Of a stretch of DNA of 64,000 nucleotides, positions 24,617 to 38,200 are shown piece by piece. The DNA is taken from the NCBI GenBank assembly GCA_008694505.1, contig VZDJ01000047.1:629927-693926 (forward strand). The letters are read 5' to 3'. The stretch comes from Cyanoderma ruficeps (taxonomy: Eukaryota; Chordata; Aves; Passeriformes; Timaliidae). How positions within the stretch are numbered: the stretch's first letter is position 1; each line of letters starts with the position of its first letter. A program made the translations under genes and the position numbers. Below the pieces are notes generated by a model, which was not told where the DNA came from, did not search any database, and was given only the letters and a program-made list of their open reading frames with translations.

Positions 24617-27600
24617 CTGCAAACAAATAATTAAAGATCTCTCAGTCCACCCTTCTCTCTGTGAACTGCTCGGCAGTTTTTCATTCCAGGTTTTGATATT
24701 CATCTCTCAAATGATGAATGATGCCACTAATTTCCCTCTGCCTGATTGCTATTGTTGTATGGTATTTTCAGAAAAAAGGGTTTAAAGAGATTAGTATGTT
24801 ATTGCAGCTATAGTTACTACACCTTCAAAGCAGAAAACTGTCTATGGTATCAGTTATGGATTTCATAAGATTATAAATCTCCTCCAATGACTCCTGACTT
24901 CATTGTTTATTGCATTTCTGCTAATTACCTGAATAACAGCTTAAATAGAAAAGAATCCATGCTAAAACAAATTGGTTTTAATTTGTTTGCTGACTGTAAA
25001 AATTATAGTTAGGCAGAAACGGATTGACAAGCTGAACATTTCTAGAATTACACATTTATCTTAACAGGCTTGCACATCACCAAAATACCTAATGAAAAAT
25101 CTTGAATTTCCCTAAGGATGGTGGGACTTGGGAACTCAAATTGATTAAAACCCTTTTCCTTTAGTACTTCCATAAAACAAAACAAAACTTCATAATTTTT
25201 GACATCTGCAATATACCAACCTTTCAAAAAATTATTTATCTCTAACTTTACTTGATTTCAGTGAAACTCATTCATAAAAGAAGAATATTTTTTGACACCA
25301 AATTCCATAGTTTTACCTAAGAAATGTTGAATCACTTCAACCTTTCCAAAATAAAAAGGTTTTAAAAAAATGTTTCTTTTCACTTTTTCTATGTAACAAC
25401 TTTAGGTATATTTTACTTAAACCGTACATAATTTCAATACCACCTGAATTCCATTATGGTAAACAATCAAAATATTTTGACCAGCTCTAACAGGATCTTA
25501 TTTATTCAGAACAAAAAAAATGCTGCTTTGTCATCTCAGTTGTGACTGTGAGAAAATGGCCTCTCGTGAGGAGCTGGGGGACTGGACAAATGCCAGCAAA
25601 CATTTCTCCAACAAGTTTAAACAGAACCATTTGCATGTGGAAATATGCTCAGAAAGTCTTGTTTTCTGTAACTGGTTGTGGGATCAGTGCTGTCAATAAC
25701 CCCCCAGAAAAATAGAGATGTTTATAATATTTAGAAAACCAAAAGCAGATGGTTATAATCCTGACTTCCAGGACTTCAACCTGCTCCAATTTAATTTAAT
25801 TAAAATGAAAACTGAAACAGAATGCATTATTAAATATTGCTAATATACCAGCAGAAGAAATTATTTTTGACAAAAATTCATATAATGGATGCAGATAAAG
25901 GTCCCTGAGTAACTGCAGTGTGCCAAATTAAATAAAGCTTTATTGGAATCTAACAAAGCATGCTAGCAATGCACTTAAAATACCAAGAATTTGCTCCTAT
26001 TTGGAAAGAAGCATAATTAAGCTAAACTTTAAGGAAAGGAAAAAAAAATTAAGCACCAATTAAATAACTTAAAAGTTATTATCCAGCACTACTGTGTAAG
26101 CTTTATTCATATTTAAACACACGAAGCTCATCTACTCCTAATTTGGGAAACTAGCTACAGTCCCATTTCATGAGGTGCTCTGGATTTGAATTAAAATGTT
26201 TTAAAGTCTGGGTATGCTCTGGACTTCACAGTCACTAGATGTTTTCTATATCAGAAATATTAGAATATTAGAAATATTTGCACAAATATGTGCCAAGAGT
26301 CACCTGGAACCTTCCCTCAATGCAAAAACAACCAGAACTGGTACCAGCAAACAAACAGAGCTGGTACCAGCAAACAGGAACTGGTACCAACAATCAGAAC
26401 TGGTACCAACAACCTTGGTACCTGGAACCTTCCCTCACTGCAAACACAAACAGAGCTGGTACCAGCAAACAGGAACTGGCACCAGCAATGGGCCAGGGCT
26501 GGATCTGCCCCTCCCCGGGTCTCCTGTCCCTGACAAGGGCCCTGCTGCTCCCTGCCTCCCAGCACAGCTGGGATGCTCAGAACCTTGCTGGCACTGCCAG
26601 CACCTGACTGACCCCAGAAAAAGCTGCCCACCCCTCCGCAGATGTGAGGCAGAAGTGCAGGATCAGTTTGACAGGAGAGATGGTGCAGCAGCTCTGGAGA
26701 CCTGGCCCCCAAGGGTGGAGTCTGGACTCCTCTGGGCCAATGCCACGTGTGAGCTACAGCTGGAGTGAGAGCACCTGAGCTTCTGCACAAGCATTCATAG
26801 CAGATCAGGAGACTAATGAAGCCAAAAATGTATCACTTATTCTTTGGTTGCTTCAGTTTTCAGCTGAATTTGTTCCTGATCTGGCTCATTTCATGATCCA
26901 GTGAATGTGAGTGGTGGCCATGGCTAAGGAGAGAAGGTGGGATGTCCCTGCAGGCAGGGCTGCAGAGTCTGCATGGAGCACACCCCAGATCCAAAGGAAG
27001 CTCCTGCCCCTCAGAACATCTGCGGACATGGAATGAGGTCTGGAATACCTCACACAATCCTTGTCACCCCTGCTGCTGCTGCCTCCCAGCCCGACCTGCC
27101 AGTGCTCCTGGTCACAAAGAGCAAACAGAACTGCTAAAGAACTCTGGGGTCCATTAACAACACTAAGCTTTGCCTGTAAAATAAGTAATTCTAATACAAA
27201 GCATCTATTAGCCCATTAAACAACGAAACATCAAATTAAATTAAAAAGAATAGAAAGCCCTTAAAAAAAACAAAAACAGATCATGAAATTAATGGATGAA
27301 AAATGCTGGCTAAATAAAATGTGTTTGCACAGACAGCACTTCTGTAGCAATTCTCAGAATAGCCTGTGCTGCTTGCTGAACAGAGCCTATGAAACATGAT
27401 GGTTTTTGGATAAACATCTTTAAACAACAAATCCATTAGTTTTAACTGTTGGGGACATGAAATGCAGTAAGAAAGGATGCCCACAAGTTAGAATTTTGCA
27501 AACCCTAAGCGGAAATGACATTTTAAATGTCACAGCCAAAAAATGACAGAAACAATGACACACCAAAGGTCATAGTCAAAGTAACATTCAAAACCAGAGA

Positions 27601-27849
27601 CAGCTGAATATAATGCCGTTAGTATATAACCATTCTCTGAGGGAAAAGGGAATTTTCAAATTGATTAAATTAGAAAGATGACATTGGAAGAATAAGAAAA
27701 TAAATGTTCTTGGGAAATCATACAAGTCACTTCAGTGACTTCAGCTAAAAAGGCATTTGATTTAAAAGAATGTAGGAGCAGCAACAAAATTTATTTGCCA
27801 TATTTTCCTGGCTCGATGCATGTGATTACATCAAGGTGATTCTACATAC
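24617..27849 (-). other. TENM1: Intron with a GGTACC-rich minisatellite
   Basis: A 3,233-bp intron. Its main feature is the repeat block at 26302-26489. The adjoining 26490-26780 is GC-rich. Open frames that run through the repeat (WYQQ-type repeats in one frame) arise from the repeat itself, in three frames at once, and are not taken as genes. The rest is AT-rich. Confidence 0.75.
26302..26489. repeat. GGTACC-rich minisatellite with a segmental duplication
   Basis: Units of about 19-23 bp built on gaactggtaccagcaaacag. GGTACC occurs at 26340, 26363, 26383, 26402, 26417 and 26458. On a larger scale, acctggaaccttccctca opens the block at 26302 and again at 26420, so part of the array was copied together with its flank about 118 bp on. 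The last unit has ggcacc in place of ggtacc. Confidence 0.93.
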
Positions 27850-28117
27850 CCGTTGCCTCGGCCAGACCAGAAACCTTCTGTCCATAGATATCTGTCTTAT
27901 TCCAGGCGAATGTGTACACCAAATTGGCTGCAGCAGGAAACCACTTCTGCAGCAGACGACCTTCAACAGCAACGATGAGATGGACCTTGGCCATTCCAGG
28001 AGGGATGGCCGTGTGGGTCAGAATAATGCGCAGCAGAGTCTTGTACCCCGGGGTCCGGCTGCTGAGGTAACTGAGCTTCACAAAACTTGAAGGAATTGCA
28101 ATCTCCTCCTGGACCAC
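27850..28117 (-). CDS. TENM1: TENM1 exon: FN-plug, main part
   Basis: A 268-nt exon with 89 whole codons, beginning in phase 0 with [20 protein letters not shown] and continuing [55 protein letters not shown]. This is the core of the FN-plug. The LSYLSSR-PGYK and GRL-QKWF motifs are invariant in teneurins. NKT is a possible N-glycosylation site. The acceptor is tttctttccaag and the donor is ACGG|gtatgt, leaving G for the Val of VSVGYE. The Thr before that Val is Leu in the human protein as I remember it; the frame and splice site support Thr here. Confidence 0.95.
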
Positions 28118-30128
28118 CTTGGAAAGAAACACATCATTGTATCTACAGCCAAGAAAAAAACGTAAATTACCTCTCTTACTATTACAATTCTGCGTTTCAC
28201 AATTATGATGTGAACGCAACGCCACTGAAATAACACCACTGAAACAACTGGGTTTATTTCAGCAGGGCAGCAGTCAGGCACATGACAAAATGTCCAACAC
28301 CAGGCACTGCTTGGTCAACTGACTGGATGGCAGGGTGGCTGTTTGATAGAGAGCCTCCTCCTCTGATGCTTTGCTCTTATCTGCTGGGGAGTGAACACTG
28401 CATCCGTGCACATATTCTTACAAACGAGCTGTGCAGCTTTACCTTGTCTTAATTATTTGGTTTACTTAACTGGAATACAATTAAAAAATTTTAAATATAC
28501 ACACACCTAACGTTAACATCACGTGCATTATGATGCTTAGAGACTATCCTGCTTTGGAGACAATAACTTTAACCTGGGGAGTGTTGAGGAAGAAAAAAAA
28601 CCTTCCTGCTAAACCATCTGTGCAGTCAGGCCAAGCTCCAGAGGAAGGGGCAGGGTGTGGGAAGGAGCAGCTGCAGGAACCTGAGTGGGGACACAGAGGA
28701 GTGAGGATGACACTGAGCAGCAGAGGCACCTGGCTCACAGGTACATCCCCAGGGAGTGAGCTCAGACCCCAGGGCCCTGCTGTGAGAACCTGGATTAAAA
28801 CAAGCTTGGATGTGCCCACTGTGGGTGGGATCAATTCCCACTGCAATGGAGAGGGGCCCCCAGGAACCAGGACTGCAAAGGCTCTGAGCTGGCCAGGGTA
28901 CAAAGAAACCTGGCCTTGGCCTTTAGAATGATGAGGGCCTTGGAGCTACAAAAAGGGCTTTAGTTCCTGAGAGAAAAGAGCTGCTCTGGGACACTGTGAG
29001 GAGGAGCAGGCAGGAGATGAGAATGGCTCCTTGGAGGATGCCACCACCGTCACTGAAAAGCCACCTGAAAACCAGACTGTGCTTGACAAGGTTAATGATG
29101 TCAGTGCATTCCTGTACTAATGAATCAACCTGTCACAACGTTAAATTCATCACGCTTGGAAAAAGACAAACTGTTTTGTTTATGTTTTCCAGTTTTTAAA
29201 TTTCCCTTATTTAACAATAGATTACTTCACTTTCAACCAATTTTATTTACACATTGCAACAGTATCACTGTCACAGAATTGCTGCAGTACAGCTGGAGGC
29301 CTGCCAGCACTTGTCCTTTCAACATATGAGATGTGGTGTTGCCAGGGAAATCCTGCTCCCTTTATTGTTCCTGATTTGCAGTGTTCCCCTTCTTTCCTGC
29401 TGACATCCCAGCTGCCCTCTCTGTCATACATCTGACATTCCTTTCCATTTCTGAACAGAAAAGCAGGAAGAAATATTCATGCATTAACACACGCTAATAT
29501 ATCTCTGTCTCCTATTATGCTCAGTTAATTTTTCCTCAATTACCAGAACCATATGATGAAACTCAACACTATAAGAAACCTCCTTTAAGTCCCAAGTAAA
29601 ACAACAGTTAATTATTAGATTAATTTAAAATTACTTTAAACACTTAAGGGAGTGTCAAGAAAAAAATAATTAAAAAAGAAGTCCTGAAGATCACGTTAAA
29701 ATTGCTCTACCTTGGAAAGAAAGCAATAAAACCCAAGAATCTGACATAAAGCTGTGGATGGATGAAACACCCCTAGGAATGTTGAAGGTATCAGGTCTCA
29801 CACTGATGTTTGGGAAGTTTACTGCTCATCTCTAACTGGGAATGCGTTTGTGCATCACTATCAACAAACCAGGGTTTCAATAATAATTCATGTCAGCATT
29901 CCCCACTTTCTTCTACTTGAAGGTAAGAAATAAAGCACCTTTAAATATTAAAAAGTCAAGAAAGAATAAAGACAACAGACTCTTGTTAAACAGCACTAAA
30001 TAGATATGCTTTGGTGCAATTGTGTCAAGTGAATGACATTACAGCAGTTTTTTGCTCACTGCCTTTGAAGACTGTCTAAACCTGGTTCTAACAGAAAAAA
30101 ACTGTTAATTTAAAAGTCTTTTTATTAC
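28118..30128 (-). other. TENM1: Intron between TTR/FN and FN-plug exons
   Basis: A 2,011-bp intron. The part at 28600-28910 is GC-richer than its surroundings but has only overlapping frames of no recognisable family. Nothing else stands out. Confidence 0.75.
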
Positions 30129-30390
30129 CTGTAGCTCTGGAATAACAGTTCCTCTTTCAGGACAGGACCCTCCAAATGCTGTCAAGGGGGAAGGGAGTAC
30201 AATGGGATTTGGACTGATAAAGCCACTGATGTCACAAGATGGTGTCTCTGACTCTGTTCTTTGCATTACAACTTTGTCTACAATGACAAATCTGTTCCAA
30301 GGCAACCAAAGAGTTCTTTTTTCAGATATGAAAGGAGATCTGTCAAAAACCAGAGTGACAGAGATTCCTCCAACAGCCACAAGGTCAAAA
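30129..30390 (-). CDS. TENM1: TENM1 exon: end of TTR-like domain into FN-plug
   Basis: A 262-nt exon with 87 whole codons: FDLVAVGGISVTLVFDRSPF, then EKRTLWLPWNRFVIVDKVVM, PSCDISGFISPNPIV, FGGSCPERGTVIPELQ. The first half finishes the TTR-like sandwich; the PNPIVLPSPLT stretch leads into the FN-plug that seals the base of the YD shell in known teneurin structures. The acceptor is tcttttctag and one base completes Ser. The exon ends on a whole codon (CTACAG|gtaata). FISEKRTLWLPWNRF is what I remember for vertebrate teneurin-1; teneurins 2-4 differ here. Confidence 0.95.
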
Positions 30391-32168
30391 CTAGAAAAGA
30401 GAAAACAAATTATTTTTTCTTTTTTTAAAATCACATTACCAGATCTTTCATCACATCACAAACAAAAACCTTATGTTTGTTATTACCGCTCTTAATTTAT
30501 TATGAGAAATCATTCAAGTGTACATTCCTTGCATCACCCTGGTACCCACAAAGCAGCTTTACCTCTGTGTGCTTTCTCCCTGTCTGCATCAACACCAAGG
30601 CACAGAATTTCACTGTTACTTGCCCTCTGTCCCCTCTATTTATCAATTAACATCGAACTAACGAGCCACCTGTAACACAAGTGGGAACCCAGTTGCTTTG
30701 GTTCATATGAAAAGAAATTCCCACCCCAGAAAAAGGATGCCACTCATCATCTATGCAGGAGGAGCATGCAGAATAAGAAGGCTTAAGGCCTGTTGGGCCT
30801 TGGGTCTATTAACATAAGCCTTTCCCTTTTTCTAAAAGCAGCAGGAGGAAAAGGTTGAGTACACTGAGCATATGACCTCCCTGCACAGGATATGAAATTT
30901 TTGGGGAAGATGGTGATTAATTGCACTGAGAGCTGAGTCAGCTCTTGAACACAAGGAGGGTGATCCTCTGGGAGCTGCTGTGGAGAACCTCTGGCACATC
31001 TGGGCTGCAGAACAGTGGGACACAGAAGGCATCAGGCACAGTCCCAATCTCCAGAGTTCCTGACACCCACGGTCAGGCAACACAAGGTAATATGTAAATA
31101 GCTACTTCACCCTCTGTATCACTGAATGCATCTATTATGGAGGATTTTGATGGTAACAAACTGTGATAAGAAGTCAGACTTAATTATGCATATCTCATCA
31201 CATTTCCCAAATGACACCGATTACATTCACGGCAAAATACAGGTAACATATTTTAATGCAACAACTTCATCCAGGCTAGCGTAAGGAGGAGATGATAATT
31301 ACTAACTTTAAGTAGTGCCATTTGAAAGTCAATAAACTGAGGTGAAATAAATATGCACGCTCCTTACTTCTATAAATCGGCAAAGCCAAACGAAAAAAAA
31401 AAAAATTGTGGAAACAGTGACAAATTGCAGCACTTTTTCCCTGCTGGAAGACAGCTTCAGATTTCTTGTAATTCACAATCCAGCCAAGGAAGGTGAAGTC
31501 TTAAACTGCCCTTAACAGCTTAATTGAAGTTCAGGAGCAGGCCATGACCCTACTGCAAATGGATGGCCCACCCTGGAGTGCAATATAGAATATATTGAAA
31601 CTTCACCTTCTCTGAGAAATGAACCCAGACCTGCAAGGCTGGTGCAGGAGAAGCCAGGGCTGGTTATGGAACAGCAATTAAACCATCTGTCTTTGGAAAG
31701 AGTCTGTTCCCACTTTTCCTTGTGTGTCTCAGGTGATCAGCTGAGGGATTTGACTGCATTGACACCTCAATAAACTATCTGGATGGTTCACACTTAACAA
31801 CAACAACAACAAAAAGTGGGAAGACAGGATATTTCCTGGAAAACCTGACTCGTGAAAATATTCCAATGTCAGTAAGACACTGTTACAGCAGACCTGGCAT
31901 ATTTTGACTCCAGGAGTTTGAATGTCACTGTAATTTTGTTGCAGTTCAGTTTTTGGTTTTGTTTTTTTTTCTTTTCTCTTTCTTCTTTGGTCCCTTCACC
32001 ACAGAGAGCTCCGACCAACTGTGCTCCCAGAGCAGAAGGCCAGATGTCATCCTGCAGCCACACCCAGGGCTGTGATGTCTGTGAACACTCTGTACACCAA
32101 CAGAAGTTGGCAGATGGCCTTGACTACTCAAACCCAAACCAGTGGAGGACCCCACACACGAGCCTGAC
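30391..32168 (-). other. TENM1: Intron inside the TTR-like domain
   Basis: A 1,778-bp intron. An A13 run is at 31393-31405 and a short CAA run near 31799-31811. I see no exon, RNA gene or clear transposon here. Confidence 0.8.
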
Positions 32169-32288
32169 CTTCCATCCTGGCGGCTGATGGTGTACCCATA
32201 CTCGCTGTGGTGCAGGAAACTGACGTTCACTCCAACCAGGGGGGTCCCGTCCACGGCCACCACCTGGCCCCGGATGACACACGCCCGC
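32169..32288 (-). CDS. TENM1: TENM1 exon: first part of the TTR-like domain
   Basis: A 120-nt exon encoding [20 protein letters not shown], then [19 protein letters not shown]. This is the carboxypeptidase-regulatory or transthyretin-like fold of teneurins, recognised by the pattern of a strand, a DGTPL turn, a second strand, and G-YTI-RQDG. NVS is a potential N-glycosylation site. The exon starts with one base completing Arg (AG|G) after acceptor tgttccag and ends with AG before gtcagg, so the Ser of GSFD is split. The donor has C at +3, which makes it weaker than its neighbours. The flanking exon sequence continues the same fold. Confidence 0.95.
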
Positions 32289-35200
32289 CTGGAACACAAC
32301 GGCAGAAGGCAACAGTTACAAACCCCAGGAGGGTGACAAGGGCACTGGTGTCACTAACTGGGCTGTGCCTTGGTCCCAGACACACAGAACCACTCTGCTG
32401 TCACACAGACTGTGGATTTTTGGAGGAAAAGTCATACGAGCCCCAAAGACTGATTTGAAAAAGCGTTCTGTCACAAGAACGACACAGACTCTTCCATGGA
32501 CTGTTGGTATAGGGAGGATACATTCCCATTTCCTGACATATTTTAGGGCACTGTTTGTTCTGCCACTGAATGGCACTGCAAAGGTTTCAGTGATGGTGTG
32601 ATTTAGCTCGCTGCAGCTCTAGGGAGGGATGGTTTGTGAAAGGAGAGAATGAAACCTCATTCCCTGCTGCCAGGTGTAGGGCACTGCTGTCCTTTAGAAA
32701 AAAGCTGAACTGATGTGATAAGGCAGCAGTGAGATACCCGGGCTTCACCCAACTTCAGAAAGTTACACAGCTAAACTCACAGGGGGTGCCTAATCAAGTG
32801 TAACATGCATTTCTCTCCATCCCCCACCACATGTGATGCCCTTCCAAATTCCCTCTGGGAAGTGCTGGACTTGCACCCACTTTACCCTCACGTGCAGTGC
32901 AGGGGCTGGGACGTGGCAGCACAGCAGAACACATCAGAGTCAGTGGGCAGGAAAGGGAACTCATTACTAAGTGCGTCTAATCGGAGGCTAACAGGATCAC
33001 AGAGTCATAGAAAATGAGAGCTGAAAGGAAATACAAGACTTTATCTTGTCCATTCCTTTGCCTCGGGTTACATCAACCATGGCTCCATCAGCCCAGACAG
33101 ATGCTTGTCTGAGTCTATAAGCTCAGCAATAACCCACTCCAGTGCCTCTGTGACAGTGCTCTACCCACGGCGAGCTCGTCCTACTGCCCACTTTGAACCT
33201 CAGACCACTTGTCCTTTCAGACCACTGCTTTCACCTCAGTCACAGAAACGGTGAAGAAACCACTCTGCCTTAGCTTTAGCCTTTTACCTATCTGAATAAC
33301 AAAACATAAAGGAATCAGGCCTCCTAAGGATGAGGAATAAGATATGAAATATCCTTAGGGTGCAGATTAGGACCTAGTGGGATTTTCTAAGGGTTTTTAC
33401 ACAGCCACATTCCACTGAAATTCCTCCCAGTACTTCTGCCCTGGGCTGTCAGCTACACCACATCAACACACCTCCAGGGGCTGAACCAACCCAGGTCCTG
33501 GGAACTCCTGGTCCTGCTGCCCCCATTTCCTGCAACTCCTGTTGGGGTAATGGGGTGAACAGTGGATGCTGAAGTCTTCTGGTAACATTAAGACATTTTG
33601 GGTCAAAACCCATAGAATACTTATAAAGTGAACTGGCATCAATTACTCAATATAAATGACAACCATAAATTTAAGCATTGTTACGTTTCTTTCTCAATTG
33701 GAAAATTTGTGGCAAACCTCAACAGGCACATCCACTGCACAGTGAATATGTGATCTAAAGAAAAAAACCTAATAGCTCCTCAGACAAAAGTTATTTAGGA
33801 GTCTACATATGATTAAAAAAATATCCCTAGGGAGATTAATTGACCACCATCCAATGAAATCATACACAGAAACTGGAGAACATAAATTTCTGAAAATTTT
33901 GACAGGCTTCTCAAGATCCCATTCTCTCAAGCCACTAACAGGACACTGATTTATCACTGTGATATCATCAAACCCATCTGACTACAATCTGAGAAAATGC
34001 AAGTAGTAAAAATGAACCTCTTTGTGAGTTCACCATTCACCTCAGTTGCTAAAAGCAATTCCATGCTCCCAGGCCATGGACAGATGCTGATAAATCCCAG
34101 AGGAGTGGGAGATGCTGCACTACTGCCAGTGTGCAGAGCAAGAGTTCTGATTTATCTCCTGTTTTGTTTTCTACATGAAGTAAATTGGTTGTGGCCCCAT
34201 TTGTGGCCCCAAATCTGCTGCTCCACTGAAGGCAACTGAGCTCCTGTTTGTCTCAACAGACTCACAAGACTCACTCAACAGAAGAGCCAGGTCCAACTAC
34301 TCTTTGATTTGTTAGAGCAGAAAATACTTGTTTTGATTATTTCCCCGTTTTTCCAACATCAACAGAAGGGCATTTTCTTTTCTAATACCCTTATGAGTGC
34401 ACTCCATATATTAACAACACACACTGGTGTGAGAGTGAGAGCCCTGGGAGTAACCATTGCCCAGTGCATTATCCTTGCACTCCTGTTTGTTCATTCCATG
34501 CAGACCTGTCTTCTGACACAGCTCTGTCCTCATATTTTATCAGGCACACAGATTTGTATGATAACAGCTCATCAAAATCTCCATTATTTCATCCACGGTC
34601 TTTCTTTGCTTCGTTCATTCACTTCACTTCCCATTATTCATAAATAATATTAAGAGACTTATCTTTCAGCATTCTCCTTTTTTATGCATCATATTTTACA
34701 AGCCACACATATTTACGGTATGTGATAAAGACACATAAACCTCATTATTCCACATTTATCTGTACTGAATTTTCTCTGTAATCTCTTAGATCTTAAATGT
34801 CCTAAGCCTGCCTCTGTGTTCCTACATTTGTCCTCATTATTTAATGTCTCTTTATGACCTACTCTAAGCTGGAGAGTCTTCTCTAGCCTCTTTTTGAATT
34901 ACCAGAACCTACTAAATCTTTGACTAAGCACTTGATCAGAATTAGCTTTAATTCTGGCATTTACTGCAGCTGTGAAAACATTTTTCAGCTCCTTTATGAC
35001 CAGCACGAGTAACCAGGAGCCCCAGGCAGCTCTCCCTTGTTCCCAGAGCCCTGGCAGCTCACAGAGCAGCCCCATGTCCCCAGCACGAGGGGTCCCTGCA
35101 GCTCAGAGAACCCCTCACTCCATTTCTCCCCCTCTTCTTACTCCATTCCTTCCCCCAGCAGAGCTCCTGGAGCTCTCAGAGTGTGTTCCCTGCAGGGATG

Positions 35201-38200
35201 TCCCTTCACACATCCATCCCCTGCCCAGGGAGCTGCAGGCCTTGCTGCCACTGCCTGCTCCTCCTCATCTGAGCAGAGGAACCTCTGCAGAGGCTGATGT
35301 CTCCTCAGGGCACTGCACTTTCTGCCCCCCAGACTCATTCCCCACTCTGGTGACTGCCCTGCTTTGCCTCCTCACGGGGACAACCTGGACACTGCCCAGC
35401 AGCCACCGCTGTGTGCTGATTGTGTAATCCCACACCTAAGGCTTTCCAAGTGGTTTTAACTTGAAAGTAACTGCAAAAATGTCTTTTCTAGTTTGGTGAG
35501 GCTGGGCAGGAACATGCCCCTGATAAGCTGCCTTAGTGTTTTCAAATGCATTAAAAATGTTCCCAGTCCCCTGGCAAGCTGTGCTAAATCTGCAACTCCA
35601 GAGGGAGCAGTTGGCTTTTTGAGAGAAAGCTGAGATTCCCAGGGGTTGCAGGGGGCCTAAAAGAAGTAGGATTCCTCTGTCAATGCTTAATGGATCATTC
35701 CATGAGCAACTGAGGAACTCACCACTCTGTGGATCTCAGGTCTCTGCTGTCAGGCAGTTTGTCTGACATCTCTAATTTAAAATATGAACAGAAGTTTAAA
35801 TTTTAGATGTATTCTTTCAGTACTTGGGGAAAGCATTTTATTATTTTACCATCATCCTGCCTTGCTCTGCTGCTACTCACCTGCTCTTGTTTTGTTTTTG
35901 TTTTGCATGTTAAGATTCCAATGAGCACCTCAGGCTGAGACATTAGGCTCAAATATGGAACTCTGTCAAGCAGCTTGTCAATTTACAAGTGTCACATTAC
36001 CAGAAGATGCCATTTACTGTATTACATTTCTGATTAAAATCTTCAATGAGAGAAATTAAGCTGAAGGCTAGTGAGGTACATTTGTTTCTCCCTGCTGACA
36101 CTGTTGCTGTAAGCAGCATTTGAAGGGTAATTAATTCAGTACCATACACTGGACCCTTTTCCTGGGAAATATGCAGTGAGTCAAATAACTTGCCAGCAGC
36201 ATGCATGGAAAAAAACCTCAGCAAAGAAACAACCTAAACCCTTCCTGAGAACAGAAGTTGACAAATACATTATAATCTGCTCCACCCTGCTACATGCAGC
36301 AGGTTAAACCCCTGCCTGATGTAAGCAAGTACATTTCCTTTATCCAGAACATCTCCAATCTGCCTTTCAGCATGGCACAGTCTAGGTGGGAGTGTGTAAA
36401 AACCCAGTGCACACAACGTAGGTTTGACAGAACAGAAAGTAAAATGGTTTGCAAACATGTAGCCCCTTAACATTGTTTTTGGTGTAGTATTTAGCCATGG
36501 CTCATGCAACATCCTGACTGTATTGTGTAAGTCAAACATTTAAATATTAGACCTAAGCTAAAGTCCAAGACGCAAATGCAGAGGGATAGATGTCTCAGCA
36601 GCTGTCAGAACAACTAGCTTTAGTATCTCAGATTATTTGGAAAATTCCAGAGACCAAACAGCTCCAGCCTGAAGGACAGAGACAATCTCTACCATTTTTG
36701 ATAGCTTTCCAAGATCCAATCAACATCATTTTGTCTCCAGTGAGATTCATGCAAACACCATTAGCCATACTAGAGCTCCACTGGCCTGTGGGACAGTAAA
36801 ACACAGCACAATGTCATTTGAATCAGAAGACTGAAAACATTGGATGGATGTCTCCTCCTTAATCCTCCCAATGGTTTCAGAGCTTTCTTGTAAAGGGAAA
36901 TGAAAAAAAAAAAAGGCAGACAGGGCTTTGCAAAACTGGAGCACCAGTGGGAATGGATGGCAGTGCTCTGAAATAAATGCATGCCACTACTTCATCCAAT
37001 CCTTCCAACATTTCACGTTGAACCACCAATGCTATAAAATCAGTGCAGGCAGCCATGAGTTAACATATCTGCCTACACAGAGACTTTTCAGCAATTGCCC
37101 AAAGGAGATTAAAACCCCCCAAGCATTCTTTGGTCTTTACCAGATAGGCTGGATCACAGATTTCTGATGTTTTTTACTGTAGCAGCAGTTGTCTTTCTGT
37201 ATTTTTTTCAGTAATCTTAATCCCCAGGAGAAGAACCGACACAAGATGACAGATTGGCAATGTCAGAGGAAGATTCCTGAACAGAGGCAGCAAAGTGTAG
37301 CTGTTGCCTCTTTCAGAGACCCTGCTTATCTCTCATCCTTGAGTAAAATTCTGGCAGTTTTTAATAACATTTGACCTCTGGATGAACAGCCTGGAAGACT
37401 CGAGGATGAAGCAAAGTGTGGGCTGAGGAACCCTTTGGGGTGCCCAGCACAGTGCAGACTGCTGCTGACAAACCCCAGGGCACAGCACAGCACGAGTCCC
37501 CAGGCACTGCCCTGACCCCAAAGATGCAGCCACCCTCATCTGAATGCCAGTGATGTTCCCTCCACACTATGAATTTGTCTGCAGAGGGAGGCAGTGCTGT
37601 CTGGGGTGTCAGTGGCACAGCAATGCCAGGAAAGCCCTACAGCTCCTCAGGGGGGTCAGAAGCCATGGTGAGCGTGGGCTGCTGCTCCCACACTCTTCAG
37701 TCTTCAAAGGCATGGCAGGCATCAGGGTAAAGGAACGAAATACTCAGAAAAAGCTTTTAAATCCAAGTTAAATCCCATCAATGATAGCTTTAGAAGATCA
37801 ATTCCTTCTATCTCTAAAAGCACGCCGATGGGATTATGTGCAATCTGGCTGCTAACATTTGCAGTGCCACAGAACCCTGTACAGGCACCTGGAGCACTCA
37901 CTCACCTCCGCCCTGCAAACTCCTCCCTGCCAGGCATTTGCATCAGGAACGTTTTTCAGTGGTGCCTTTTGGTTTGAACTGCACACAGGCCTGCCCCAAG
38001 CACAGTGGCCTCATTCATAAGAGACCCAGCAGTGGCAGGCAGGTGCTTCTCATGGAGCTCATCTTCATGGCCAATTGTTCTACACATTTATATCATCCTG
38101 TTACATTATTAATAATGATTAAACGTTTAGGTCTTTCAGATCAATAATGACTGTTTACAAACTTACTTTATCAAAAATTAATGCTGGAGAAAAAAGAGCA

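Noticed and set aside
26214..26768. A 184-codon plus-strand open frame and overlapping frames of 109, 81 and 157 codons
   Set aside because: All run through the GGTACC minisatellite and a GC-rich flank; several registers and both strands are open at once, and no domain is recognisable.
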